Part shown: piece after piece, positions 47,355-59,054 of the stretch
Position numbering within the stretch: position 1 is the stretch's first letter
Layout: every line of letters begins with the position of its first letter
Made by a program: the position numbers and the translations under genes
Assembly: GCF_032884065.1 (NCBI RefSeq)
Contig: NC_088871.1
Location: 43,634,619 to 43,698,618, forward strand
DNA: 64,000 nt
Source: Artemia franciscana
Lineage: Eukaryota > Arthropoda > Branchiopoda > Anostraca > Artemiidae
Direction: 5' to 3'
Notes under the pieces: model-generated
Seen by the model: the letters and a program-made list of their open reading frames with translations, nothing else
Told to the model about the DNA's origin: nothing
Databases searched by the model: none

Positions 47355-47647
47355 AGAAATTCCCTTCAAACTGAAATCATGTAACGCTCAGCATGAATAC
47401 TTCAAAAATCACAAAATACTACTCCTAACAGCTCAACCTCTCCAAAATCTGCCCTAACCAATGAACCAATGCAAGACGGAACCAAGCAAAAAAATAAATA
47501 AATAAATCAAACCACGCAGAATCCCACAGAAGAAGTGACCCTGAAAGTCGGACAACCCACAGCATGAGAGCCTTGATAGCGGGTAAGGATGGTATTGTCG
47601 GTGAAGTGCAAAATGAAATAAAAGTAATAAAACAAAGTAATAAAAAC

Positions 47648-47815
47648 CTGTGTCAAGAGATCTTCGCTGATGAATTAATGCTTTTCCATCTTCTCTCCTC
47701 CATGCTACTTTTGGTAGGGGTCGGCCTTCTCCTTGGCATACAAGACTCACCCGGGTTCCTTCTCTGGCAGTAACTTGAGACGGAGAACTACCATTGTCAG
47801 ATATTGTTGGCGGTA
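47648..47815 (-). CDS. DIP/lachesin exon: first half of Ig2
   Basis: This 168-nt exon follows the acceptor ag at 47817-47816. It encodes VPPTISDNGSSPSQVTAREG, then TRVSLVC with the first Ig2 cysteine, then QGEGRPLPKVAWRREDGKAL with the core Trp, and IHQRRSLDT. The donor is CAG|gttttt, weaker than the other donors. It is supported because it leaves the exact phase (G|AA, Glu) needed to join the exon at 38772. The PPTI...REG.RVSLVC.GEG.P.P.V.WRR pattern is typical of Ig2 in DIPs and lachesins. Junk intron sequence immediately follows the donor. Confidence 0.88.
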
Positions 47816-49824
47816 CTAAAATTAATTTTCTGAACTTTAAATTCTTAACAGGTTGAATTAATTTTTTCTGGTACTTCTTACAATTAAACTCTGTTTATAC
47901 ATCAATTACTTTCAATTCAATTAAATTACTCAGTTACTTTCAATTACTGCCAAACAAAAAAAGAACAAGCCTTGCATCAAAATTGAAAGATTCCACACTT
48001 GACTTCATTATAATAGTAATGTTAATAATAACAATAGCAATAATAATAATAATAGCATATTCATAATATCAGTTTACTTAGACACTCTATTCATACAAAA
48101 TGGAGAGAAAACTATAGGATCTTTTGAAAACGAATTAGAATTTAGTAGTACAGCTCTATTAACCTTATATCTAAGAAACGGTCCAACAAAATATTGAAGT
48201 TATTTGGTCTGTTAAATTCTTCTAAATCAGTTCAAAAGAGAAAAGATATAATTTCTTTAAAAAATCTAAAAAATTAGGATGAAGTAGCATAAAATAAGAT
48301 TCTTTTTGCAACCTTAACCATATCTGACTATTAATATTGTATGTATGTTTGTTACACATTTCTTTTTGTTGGAATAAATCTTAAATCTTAATTCAACGGA
48401 GCCAAGAAACTTGAAACTTTTTGAAATTTCAACATGACCTTCATTGATGCTCACCATTCCAAAAAGAATAAAACGTGTAAAGTTAAGCAAGAAAATAAAA
48501 CTTAACTTTCTGCCTCAATTTTATACTCTCTGGGCCAACAGATTCCATACTTTCTAAATGGGAGTTAGAAAGATATAACTCTTCTATAAGAAGCAAAAAA
48601 GGAAGAAGCATTAAATGCAGTAGATTTACCACTAGGTCACTTTTCAAGTGCCGACACATTCGGTGTACTCCCTTTATCAGTCCCTCGCTGGAATGAGGAC
48701 AGTTGCTAAGTTTATGAGCCAATTTATTTTGCGCAAGTGGCAATTGAAACTTAGGGCAAGAGAAATTTTCTCCAGACAGAATAACCTCCGAGAAAAGTGA
48801 ATGAGGTAATCGTAAAATTCGTTAAGATAGCTTAAGGATTTCAGATTCCTTTGCATTTCCTTATCACATGACCCGTGTTAATATCAATTGTTTTACAGCC
48901 TACTGCCAGTCTTGGAATTTGCATTATTTACAACACTACAAGCTGCTAGCCTGTATAATAACAACAAATTCTTCGGAGACAGTCAAGACTTCATAAGTTC
49001 TGAAACATTCACTTATCTTCAGGAAAGGTGGCTGTACCAAGGGGAGATAATAAGGGTAGATGTGGCGTATTGCTGCTATCTCTAGATTCCCCCTCCAGAT
49101 TTAAAAAATGATTTTATTGGATTTCGATTCTAACTAACCTTTTTTATATTTTCATTGTGAAAATCGAAAAGGAACAAAGTTGCTCTGTTTTGAGTTCAAA
49201 AACATATTTGCCCCTCCTCCCTTAAATTTCTGTGAATTTGAAACCCTGGTGGAAAAATTTGTAGTCCTAAGTTTGTCTTAAGGCTACACCATAAAGCCAA
49301 AATGTCTGAACCCTCTCAATGCCCAATTTCTTCATGGGGTATGGCACTTACGATCAGGGCCGTCCCGCATGGAGGGAGGTGGGATATCCCCCCATTGTTT
49401 CAGCTAGTTGGCACAAAATTTGAGTCGGTAAAATAGCGGTGCAAAGCGCCAATTTTTAATAATTCAATGTTTTTCATTAGAATAAATGGGCGGATTGTAA
49501 CGTAACGTAAAAATATGTAACGTAAAATAAATGAAAAACGATCAGTCTCAGTCGTTAAAAGCAAAACATGAAGTAGTTTTAATAGCCAAATAATTTACCC
49601 AAGTCATTCGGCAGAAATGATCAGTCAGTCGTTGAAATCTTAACCCCCTCCCACAAAAATTTTTGCTAGCTAAGCTTTTGCCTGTAATCATCTTAAACTT
49701 ATCTTCAGAAGCGGGAAGGTAAGGCTGTAAATTCTTAGGATGTCTGAAGCTAGTATCTTGAAGCCAAAATGTTTGAAGCCATCATTCTTTCATAAAACAT
49801 GGAATATTCAATCATCTTACACTT
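47816..49824. other. Intron sequence without recognised genes
   Basis: AT-rich, with an AAT-type microsatellite at about 48015-48060. A minus-strand 86-codon frame (48483-48743) contains GLIKGVHRMCRHLKSDLVVN and may be a decayed element ORF, but I do not recognise it. A segment at about 49350-49420 ('gggccgtcccgcatgg') is GC-richer. Confidence 0.4.
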
Positions 49825-50065
49825 ACGGCATTAAAACTTAAAACGAACAGAAATTACTCCGTGTATGAAAGGGGATGTTCCTTACGCTAAAGTTATTTAC
49901 TGTTTAATAAAATAGAATTGAGAAAAAGAGTAAAGTAAGAGAAAGAGTGGGACGCTGAGGGAGGAATAACCCCTTTCATACACGGAGTAATTTCTGTTCG
50001 TTTTAAGTTTTAATGTCGCTCCTTACTTTCAGTTAAAAAAACTTGTTTTTTTTATTTAATCTTCA
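49825..50065. repeat. Solitary family A foldback module
   Basis: Left arm 'cattaaaacttaaaacgaac...ggggatgttcc', right arm '...aacccctttcatacacggag...gttttaagttttaatgtcgc' and tail 'cttgttttttttatttaat'. It is about 240 bp with no other family A sequence attached. The module can therefore exist alone. Confidence 0.82.
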
Positions 50066-50214
50066 ACAGAAGTGGTGATAACAAAAATGATCCTTAAGAT
50101 GTCTAAAGCCAGTAACTTGCAGCATCTATCATCCAGATAAGCTAGGACGATGAAATATGGCAGGTGTATCAGAGACCAGACCACAGTAAATTAGAATAGT
50201 CATTTCCCTGATTC

Positions 50215-51480
50215 GACCATCTGGGGGGGGGAGCGGGGGAAGATTAATTCGGAAAAATTGGGAAAAAATGAGGTATTTTTAACTTACGAACGATTGACCG
50301 GATCTTAATGAAATTTGATATTTAGAAGGATATCGTGTCTCATAGCTCTTATTTTAAATCCAGACCGGATCCGGTTACCTTGGGGGAGTTGGAAGGGGAA
50401 ACCTAAAATCTTGGAAAACGCTTAAAGTGGAGGAATCGGGATGAAACTTTGGTGGAAAAAATAATAACAAAGTCCTAGATACGTGACTGACATAACCGGA
50501 CCGGATCCACTCTCTTTGAGGGAGTTGTGGGGGGGGGGTAATTCGGAAAACTTAGAAAAAATGAGGTATTTGTAACTTACGAACGGGTGATCAGATCTTA
50601 ATGAAATTTGATATTTAGAAGGATCTTGTGCTTCAGAGCTCTTATTTTAAATCCCGACCAGATCTAGTGACATTAGAAGGAGTTGGAGGGGGAAACCGGA
50701 AACCTTGGAAAACGTGAAAATTGAGGTATCTTTATCTTACGAATGGGTGGTTGGATCTTAATGAAACTTGATATATAGAAAGATCTTCAGTTTCAGATGC
50801 TCCATTTTCAATTTGAATCGGATCCGGGGACATAGGGGGTTGGAGGCATGAAACAGAAATCTTGGCAACAGGAAATCTTGGAAAACGCTTAGAGTGGAGA
50901 GATCGGGATGGAACTTGATGGGAAGAATAAGCAAAAGTTCTAGTTACGTGATTGACATAATTAGAACGGGTCCACCCTCTTTGGGAGAGTGTGGGGGATT
51001 TCCAGTGCTTTGGTGAGTTCGGTGTTCTGGACATGCTAGGAAGATGAAAATTGGTAGGCGTGTCAGGGACCTGCACAAATTGACTTGATAACAGTCTATC
51101 TGGAGGACAGGAGGGAGAGGAAAAATTGAAAAAATGAGGTATTTTTGACTTACGAAAAAGTTATCGGATCTTAATGAAATTTGATACTTAGAAAGACCTC
51201 TTGTCTCAGAGTTCTTATTTTAAAACCCGACCACATACGGTGATATTGGATGATTTGGATGGGGAAATGGGAAATCGTGGAAAACACTTAGAGTGGAGAG
51301 ATCGGGATGAAACTTAGTGGGAAGAATTAGTACAAGAATAGATTTCAATGATAAGTAGTCCCCTGGGAGAATTCGCTCATGGATCCTTTGCTTTTGAGAC
51401 AGAAAGCCGACGTTGAGGCGCACATAACGATGTTTAAGGTGTCGAAGTGTCTTAATACAGGACATGCCAATGAAAATCAC
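50215..51480. repeat. Iterated repeat, about four diverged units
   Basis: The phrases 'cttacgaa..g.tg..cggatcttaatgaa', '(c/t)tcttattttaaat(c/a)c', 'ggaaaacgcttagagtgga' and 'gatcgggatgaaactt' recur from about 50280, 50575, 50735 and 51145, with variable spacing and internal gaps. Purine-rich blocks (gggggagttgg) mark unit boundaries. Open frames across it are not conserved between units. Confidence 0.8.
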
Positions 51481-51490
51481 TAACCTCTTT

Positions 51491-51744
51491 TCATGTCGAA
51501 AGTAAAACAGTTCAAAATAGGGATGATACCTTTTTATTGACAGTGAATAGATATAAAATTATTTAACTGGATATTTCGAACATATATACAGTGTTCATCG
51601 TCAGCAGTATAATGGTATACTGTTATACTGCTGATGATGAACACTGTATATGTGTTCGGAATATCCAGTTCAATAATTTTATATCTATTCACTGTCAATA
51701 AAAAGGTATCATCCCTATTTTGTACTGTTTTACTTTCGTCATGG
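51491..51744. repeat. Large near-perfect palindrome (~254 bp)
   Basis: The left arm from 'catgtcgaaagtaaaacagt' (51492) matches, inverted, the right arm ending 'actgttttactttcgtcatg' (51743). The arms meet near 51617 around 'ggtatactgttata'. Mismatches are few. It resembles a palindromic MITE; each arm contains a GATGAACACTGTATAT-type motif. Confidence 0.88.
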
Positions 51745-52360
51745 AAAGGCAGTGTGGTCTTCGAAGTTATCTCTTTTCATTTGTTGTCACATAGATTACC
51801 GATTTGCACAAGATTGACATACCATTTTATTTTTTGTCTCAGCACTTTAAAGGTTTAGTTAATTTTTTTGCACTTTAAAGGTTTAATTAATCTATTGGAT
51901 CAATTGTATTACCAGATAAGTTATTTCAATTGTTGGCGAATGTATTTATGTAAGCTAAATTATAAAACTAAAACATATTTTGGAAATAGAAGACATTTTA
52001 GCCTCGATAATTCTTGGTTTAGTTTTCTTGTTATTTTTTCTTCTTCTGAAACCGGCTTTACGACCTTTTTAGATTAGTAATGGGGCTCGAAACACAAATA
52101 TAGCGTGCCAAAAAGTGATATCCAACCGTGATCGATATTCGCATGTTAGTTTATTTCTGCCCGAAAAGACAAAAAAAATTTCAGGGTTTCTTTTCTTGTG
52201 CCAAGCCTCTGAACTCTGATTTTAGATCTAATATTACGAGCCGGAACTTTTTGCTTAATGTTTAGCTAGAGTGGTCTAGTATGTGAAAAAAAGTAGGAAA
52301 ACTTGAAGTGAAAATTTTCTATTTTTATAATTGAAAGATTCGCTTAGATCTATAAAGATA
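51745..52360. other. Unassigned AT-rich intron sequence
   Basis: No exon, RNA or listed repeat found. It contains a short duplicate 'cactttaaaggttta' at about 51843-51886. Confidence 0.4.
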
Positions 52361-52365
52361 TTAAA

Positions 52366-52833
52366 TTAAAAAAAAACAAGTTTTTTTTAACTGAAAGTAA
52401 GGAGCGAAATAAAAAATTAAAACGAACAGTATTTCGTATACGAAAGGGACTATCCCCTCATCAACGCCCCGCTTTTTTCGCTAAGGTTTTTTATTGTTTT
52501 AAAAAGTAGAGTTGTGCGAAAGATTCAAACTTCAGTGTAAAGTGTGGGGCGTTGAGGAGGGGACATTCCTTTCCACGTACGGAATAATTTATGTTTGCTA
52601 TAAGTTTTAATGTCGCTCATTACTTTCAGATAAAAACATTTGTTTTTCTTATTTAATTTCTGAACGTTTTTGAATCAACGCAGGTGTTGATTTTAGACTA
52701 CCATACATGAATAATTAAAACGAAATTTTCATATTAGCTTTTTTGGCTAAATGGCTTTCTCAAAGTTTTGATCAGACGACTTTGAGGTAAAGGGGCGGGG
52801 AAGGGGGCCTATTTACCCTCCAATTTTTTTGGT
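52366..52833 (+). repeat. Family A copy, 3'-truncated
   Basis: Foldback module (52370-52660) plus the next ~170 bp, ending abruptly at 'ccaatttttttggtca', where the neighbouring inverted copy begins with its hairpin end. Confidence 0.83.
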
Positions 52834-54716
52834 CAAACTGTTTGCGGTAACGAAATGTAGTAAGGAGCGACCCGGCTCAATAGTAACCGAAACTCTAAAA
52901 AACGGAATTTTTTTATAATAATAGTGACATCAAAAGAATTGCATTTAATGCTGATTTTAAATATTTAAGTTTCATCAAGTTTACCTATATACCAATCAAG
53001 TTTACCCGACTTACCTATCAAAAGTTACGAGCCTGAAAAATTTGCCTTACTTTAGAAAATAGGGGAAAATAACCCTTAAAAGTCATAGAATCTTAACGAA
53101 AACCACACCATCAGATTTAGCGTATCAGAGAACCCTATAGTAGAAGTTTCAGGCTTCTATCTACAAATATGTGGAATTTTGTATTTTTTGCCACAAGACA
53201 GATCACGGATGCGTGTTTGTTTGTTTTTTTTTTCCAGGGTGATCTTATCGACCCAGTGGTCCTAGAATGTTGCAAGAGGGCTCATTCTAACAGAAATTAA
53301 AAGTTCTAGTTCCCTTTTTAAGTGACCAAAAAAATTGGAGGGCACCTAGGCCCCTTCCCACGCTCATTTTTCTCTCGAAGTCACCGGATAAACATTCTGA
53401 GATAGCCATTTTATTCAGCATATTCAAAAACATAGAGGGCTTATTCTAACCGAAATTAAAAGTTCTTGTGCCCTTTTTAAGTGACCGAAAAATTGGAGGG
53501 CATCTAGGCCCCCTCCCACGCTCATTTTTTCCCAAAGTCACCGGATCAAAGCTATGAGATAGCCATTTTATGCAGCATAGTCAAAAAACCTAATAACTAT
53601 GTCTTTGGGGACGACTTACTCCCCAACAGTCCCCGTGGGAGGGGCTGCAAGTTACAAACTTTGACCTGTGTTTACATATTTTAATGCTTATTGGGAAGTG
53701 TTCAGAGGCTTTCAGGGGGATTTTTCTGGTTGTGGGGGGGGGGAAGGAATTGAGGGGAGGGGGTTAAGTGGGGGGAATTTTCCGTGGAGGAATTTTTTAT
53801 GGTAGAAGAAAATTTCCATGAAGGGGGACAATGAATTAATTGTTTTTTCAAACAATGAAAAAAAAATATGAAAAAGTTTTTTCAACTGAAAGTAAGGCAC
53901 AGCATTAAAACTTAAGACGAACAGAAATTATTACACATATGAGGGGTTCACCTCCTCCTAATACTTTGCTCTTTACGCTAAAGTAATTTTATTAATTTCA
54001 ACTATTTATTGAATGGTCTTTGTGATTCAGGGGTCATTCTTAAGGTATTGGGACGAAATTTAAGCTCTAATGTAAAGAGCAAGGTATTGACGAGGGGGTG
54101 AACCCCCTCAAATACATGATAAAAACAGACTAATATAGAAGTTCGTTACGTAAGTTAATTTGTAAGTTACGTATATTTATTACTAATAAAAACGTTCGTA
54201 AAAAAATTAAAAGTTCTAGTTGCCTTTTTAAATAACCAAAAAATTGGAGGGTAACTAGGCCTACTCCACCGCTTTTTTTTCTCAAAGCCGTCCGATCAAA
54301 AGTATGAGAAAGCCATTTAGCCAACAAAATAAATTAATATGCAAATTTCGTTTTAATTATTCATATGTGGAGAGTCAAAATCAAAACGTGCATTGATTCA
54401 AAAACGTTCAGAAATTAAATAAAAAAAAGATTTTTTTTTAACTGAAAGTGAGGAGCGACATTAAAATTTAAAACGAACAGAAATTAATCCGTATATGAAA
54501 GGGGCTGTTCCCTCCTCAACGCCCCGCTCTTTACGATAAAGTTTTTTACTGTTTTAAAAAGTAGAATTGAGAGAAAGAGTCAAACTTTAGCGTTAGGAGC
54601 GGGGCGTTGAGGAAGGAACGGCCCCTTTCATATACAGATTAATTTCTTTTCGTTTTAAGTTTTAATGTCGCTCCTTACTGTCAGTTAAAGAAACTTGTTT
54701 TTTTTATTTAATTACT
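52834..54716 (-). repeat. Family A copy, inverted, full length with internal duplication
   Basis: Starts 'caaactgtttgcggtaacg' and runs through all blocks to the foldback (about 54420-54712). The block 'cattctaac.gaaattaaaagttct...cccacgctcattttt' is present twice (about 53280 and about 53445), a ~165-bp tandem duplication inside the unit. Confidence 0.85.
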
Positions 54717-56501
54717 TAAAAAGGCCACTAGAACTTTTAACCTTATACACGAGCGTTTTTTTTAGTAATAAACATACGTAACTTACAAATTAACTTACGT
54801 AATGAACTTCTATATTCGTATATTTTTATTATTTATATGCAGGGGGAGGGGTCGTCCCTTCGTCAATACCTTGCTCTTTACACTAAAGCTCGAATTGTGT
54901 TCCAATTCTGTAAGAATGACCCCTGAACCACAAAGATCGTTTAATTAGAATAAAAGATCTTTTGAAATTACTAAAAATAATTTAGCGTAAAGAACGAGGT
55001 ATTGAGGAAAGGAAGAACCCCCTCATATACGTAATGATTTCTGTTTGTTTTAAATTTAAATGTTGCTCCTTATTTTCAGTTGAAAAAACTTGTTTTTTCT
55101 TATATTTAAATTTCGAACGCTTTTGAACTAATGAAGATTTGATTTTGGCTCACTGTACATGAAATATTAAAACAAAATTTTTATATTAATTTTACTTTTT
55201 TTTGGCTAAATTGCTTTCTCAAATTTTGATCAAAAAATTTTGAAAAAAAGAGAGGAGGGGGCCTAGTTGCCCTCCAACTTTTGTTTACTTAAAAAGACCG
55301 TTCACTTTTAATTTTACTTCTAACGTTTTTATTAGTAATAAATATTCGAAACTTATAAATTACCTTATGAAACAAACTTCTATATTCGTATATTTTATTA
55401 TGTATATGATGGGGTTCACCCTATCGTCAATACCTCGCCCCTTACACTAAGGTTCGAATTTTGCTTCAATTCTTTAAGAATGACCACTGAACCACAAAGG
55501 CCGTTTAATTAGAATAAATAGCTCTTTTGAAACTCCCAAAAATACTTTAGCGTAAAGAGCGGGGTATTGAAAAGGTGCATTGAAAGGTGCTTCCTTCATA
55601 CATGTAATAATTTTTGTTCATTTTAAGTTCTAATGTTGCTTCCTACTTTAATTTCTCATTGTTGTTTTAAATAATGCTGGAAAAATCCAGCGCCCCCTCG
55701 ATGGAAATTCTATTCCCACATGATAAATTACTCCTAGGAAAGATCCTCTCACTTAATCCCCGACATCCTCCTCCACCACCAGAAAAAAACTGAAAACCTC
55801 ATTATACTTCGTCAATAACCAATACTATATGTAAACAATGGGCAAAGTTCATAACTTGCTGCCCTTTCCCCGGGGAATGTGGGAGATTAAGTCGTCCTCA
55901 AAGACATAATTATTTGGGTTTGGAATATGCTCAACAGAATGGCTATCTCAAAATGTTGATCCGGTGACACTGGGAAAAAACGAGCGTGGGAAGGGGCCTC
56001 TTTACCCTCTAATGTTTTCGATCACTTAAAAAGGACAACAGAAATTTTATTTTGCGTTACAATGAGCCCTCTCGCAACATTCTAGGACCATTGGGTTGAT
56101 TTAATCACCCCTGAAAAGGAAAAACAAAAAAAAACAAATAATCACGCATCCGTTATCTTTCTTCTGGCAAAAAGTGAAAAATTCCACATTTTTGCAGATT
56201 GGTGCTTGAAACCTCTACAGTAGGGTTCTCTGATACGCTGAATGTGATGGTGTAATTTTCATTAGATTACATGACTTTAAGGGGTACTTCCCCGTCTTTT
56301 CCAAAAATTAGGCAAATTTTCTCAGGCTCGTAACTTTTTATTGGTAAGATTAAATTTGATGGAACTTATATATTTAAAATCAGCATAAAAATTCAATTCT
56401 TCTAATGTATGTACTGGGATCAAAATTCTGTTTTTTAGAGTTCCGGTTACTATTGAGCCGGGTCGCACCTTACGACAGTTGGTTGCCATGAACTGCTTGA
56501 T
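54713..56501 (+). repeat. Family A copy joined tail-to-tail to its neighbour
   Basis: Begins inside the unit at 'acttaaaaaggccactagaac', fused to the foldback end of the inverted copy. Two successive internal foldback modules are present (about 54850-55080 and 55420-55650). It ends at the hairpin variant 'cagttggttgccatgaactg' and TTGAT at 56501. Confidence 0.83.
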
Positions 56502-57018
56502 TCATATTAGTGATTGAAATAGTAAATTAAGACGTCCGTCGTACTAATTGCTACTGTTCCCACAGATAGAACTTCCTCTCCATTGTTAGTTGTCTATGCA
56601 ATAGTTTGCTAAGTTTGTTGTTTTACCCACTAATGACATAACTACTTCGCACCCTTAATCTGTCTGAGGCCAACGTGTTGTACTCATCGTCTTTTACCCT
56701 AGCTTAGATCCTTGACGGTGGGGAGTAACTTATAGGGCGTGTATGAAACCATGCCAGATATATAAGCTGATCTAAAGCCATGATTTCTCCCTACCGAGGT
56801 CCCACTCTATTTGACCCCATTTAAAGGGCATCCAAGTGTATAAATATTTTAGAGTGTTTAGAGTATTAGAGTGTTTAGTGTTAGACCCAAGCTGGAGCTT
56901 GGGTCCCTGGTTGAACCAAACACACACAGAAATTTTTATTGAATTTCAAATATCGAAAGCAGCACCGGGGAAATGCTTGTTTATTAGATAAATAACATTA
57001 GAAAGTACGAGGGAAGTC
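56502..57018. other. Intron sequence with a perfect 10-bp hairpin
   Basis: GACCCAAGCT-GG-AGCTTGGGTC at 56884-56905. On the minus strand it lies downstream of the coding-like remnant at 57019-57120 and two AATAAA-like signals (near 56990 and 56940). The rest is unassigned. Confidence 0.5.
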
Positions 57019-57120
57019 TTAAGAATCCATGAGTGACATGGCTTCAACGACTTTCCTCGTGTGTATGTCCCAGGATTCAATCATATCTTCTGGTGACATG
57101 TCCAAGGTATTAAAAACATT
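57019..57120 (-). pseudogene. Exon-like C-terminal coding remnant of unknown family
   Basis: After an AG acceptor-like site (57122-57121) the minus strand reads NVFNTLDMSPEDMIESWDIH, then TRKVVEAMSLMDS and a TAA stop, with AATAAA-like signals downstream. The composition is convincingly protein-like. Its phase (0) does not fit the phase-1 end of the DIP exon at 57234, so it is not an alternative DIP terminal exon in that frame. It could be a fragment of a transposon or retrocopied gene; the family is not recognised. Confidence 0.35.
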
Positions 57121-57233
57121 CTGATATTGCCATTAACTCCACATATACCGTATGTATCCTGGAGACGTATACACAAAATGACGTGTATACGTTTTATAAT
57201 ATATCCATGTATATACAAATAGTTAATACTTAC

Positions 57234-57441
57234 CAACAACATCTAAGTGTCCAACTTGTGATATCATTGGTTCGGCATTTACTTGACACATGTATCTTCC
57301 TGCGTCTTCGGATTGTGTATTCTTGACGTGAAGCCGCCAACTTCTATGATGGTCATAAGACACTGAATATCTAGTTATTCGAGATAGCACATTTTTATGA
57401 ATAGCTATTATCATGTTACGGTCTAAGTGGACCCAAGCAAC
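57234..57441 (-). CDS. DIP/lachesin exon: second half of Ig1
   Basis: This 208-nt exon has acceptor ttatttgatag (ag at 57443-57442) and the perfect donor G|gtaagt. It encodes [19 protein letters not shown], then the strand E/F region with [20 protein letters not shown] (core Trp and the second Ig cysteine), then [17 protein letters not shown]. The CQ(V/I)N..PM.SQ.G.LDVV block is the most characteristic signature of the DIP/lachesin group. It ends with one nucleotide of a split codon, completed by TA at 47815 to give Val of VPP. A (TA)n array starts only about 28 nt upstream of the acceptor. Confidence 0.95.
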
Positions 57442-57467
57442 CTATCAAATAAGAAAAAAACTCGTTA

Positions 57468-57641
<174 letters not shown>

Positions 57642-57954
57642 TATAATATGTGATGTAGCTTTGGGGCTGTGAGCAGTCCCCGGAGTTTTTAGGCAAAGTG
57701 TGAAACCAGAATTGGAGCCATTCGGTTTAACAATTTTCCTCAAAAATAAACTAAACCCCGCACAATAACCGCTTCAATCCTTACACAGAGAATTAGTAAC
57801 TTTCCAGAACAACAAAGCCTTATTGACGTGACTTGAAAAATACAGCAAAAATGAGTTTTCTGGAACAGTTTAAAGTGTGAATAATTATCCAAATTAGAAA
57901 CACAATAGCGATAGTTTTATAAAAAAAAAAAACTGCACTATTTTTTTCGTAAGG

Positions 57955-58155
57955 TCTGACCTACATATATTTATTATTTTTGCGATCTAAAGTTTTTTTT
58001 TGCAGGTCATTGGCTAAACTTTGCGCGTAAAGAACAAAGTACTGAGGGGGTTAGCCCTTCTCTCATATGATGTAATTTATAATTGTTTGTGACTTAAATA
58101 TCGAACTTTACTTTCATTTGTAAAAAAAACTTGTTTTTGTTTATCTAATAAATAG
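57955..58155 (+). repeat. Old family A foldback relic (right half)
   Basis: 'aactttgcgcgtaaagaac', 'gagggggttagccctt', 'atgatgtaatttataattg' and 'tactttcatttgtaaaaaaaacttg' follow the second arm of the foldback with heavy divergence. Confidence 0.65.
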
Positions 58156-59054
58156 ATATGATCGTGTTTGGTCAGCAGCCTCCTTTGCAATCAAATTCAT
58201 TGAACATTCTCCGTCATGAGTCAACCCATTGCAATTTCATCGGACTCTCCCGGTAAGGCAAATCTCATTTGAATTACCCTTACTCCTAGGATGAATGATA
58301 GATGATCTATCAACATATGAAATGAAATCATTTTGTAGAGTTATGAAAAAAAAATAGTGCCAGCTTAGCCTCTTACTCAAACTATCTGTCCTGGCGTCAC
58401 TCCAATTAGCCATGACTCTCAAGTGTTTCATCACTTTCACATAGTTGATTTTAGTTCAAAAATCAACGAAATACGATAATTATACCGCAGATACGATTTA
58501 TTTTCCAGTGAAAAAAAAAATGATGATCATCCTCCAGGTCAATCCACAATGAGAATGTTTAAATTTCTAAATCACAAATATTTACTGTTCACTAATTGTA
58601 TTGAGCCTAAGGTAAGAAAGTATTGATTAGTTAGGTCGTGCTTTATTTTCCGCTTTATCTGATTAAAAAATTTTTAAACTCATGAATAGTTTCCGAAAAC
58701 CAGCCGCGTCTCGAATGCAAATGACTCGGGACATTGTTCCAAAACAATAACTCAGGATTCATTACTTGAATGAACTGGTACCTGAGTAGGATCAAAAACA
58801 ATGATTCTGGATCAAGAATTAGAAGCTGGTTGGCACCTTTTGTAGATGTAAGGCTTCGTTTTCCCTAGAGTTTTCATATTCGACTACTTTTTCCTTAATG
58901 TACTTTCTGAAAAATATTTACCAACAGTTTTCAGAAATTCTATTTAAAGCAGAAAGACTAACAACTGTTAAAAAGTTTACTACGTTGTTATTTTTAGCTT
59001 TATTAACAGCTTAAGCCTATTCATCTACTACTATTACTACTGCCATTTTGGACT
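58156..59054. other. Unassigned intron sequence
   Basis: No exon, RNA or listed repeat recognised. It ends in a short (CTA)n run near 59024-59042 next to an RTE-like tail. Confidence 0.4.

Noticed and set aside
48483-48743. 86-codon minus frame as a host gene
   Set aside because: No recognised domain, no splice context with the DIP exons, and located inside an intron; at best a decayed element.
57019-57120. Alternative terminal exon of the DIP gene
   Set aside because: The exon at 57234 ends in phase 1, whereas the protein-like frame here needs phase 0; spliced in phase 1 it meets a stop at once.
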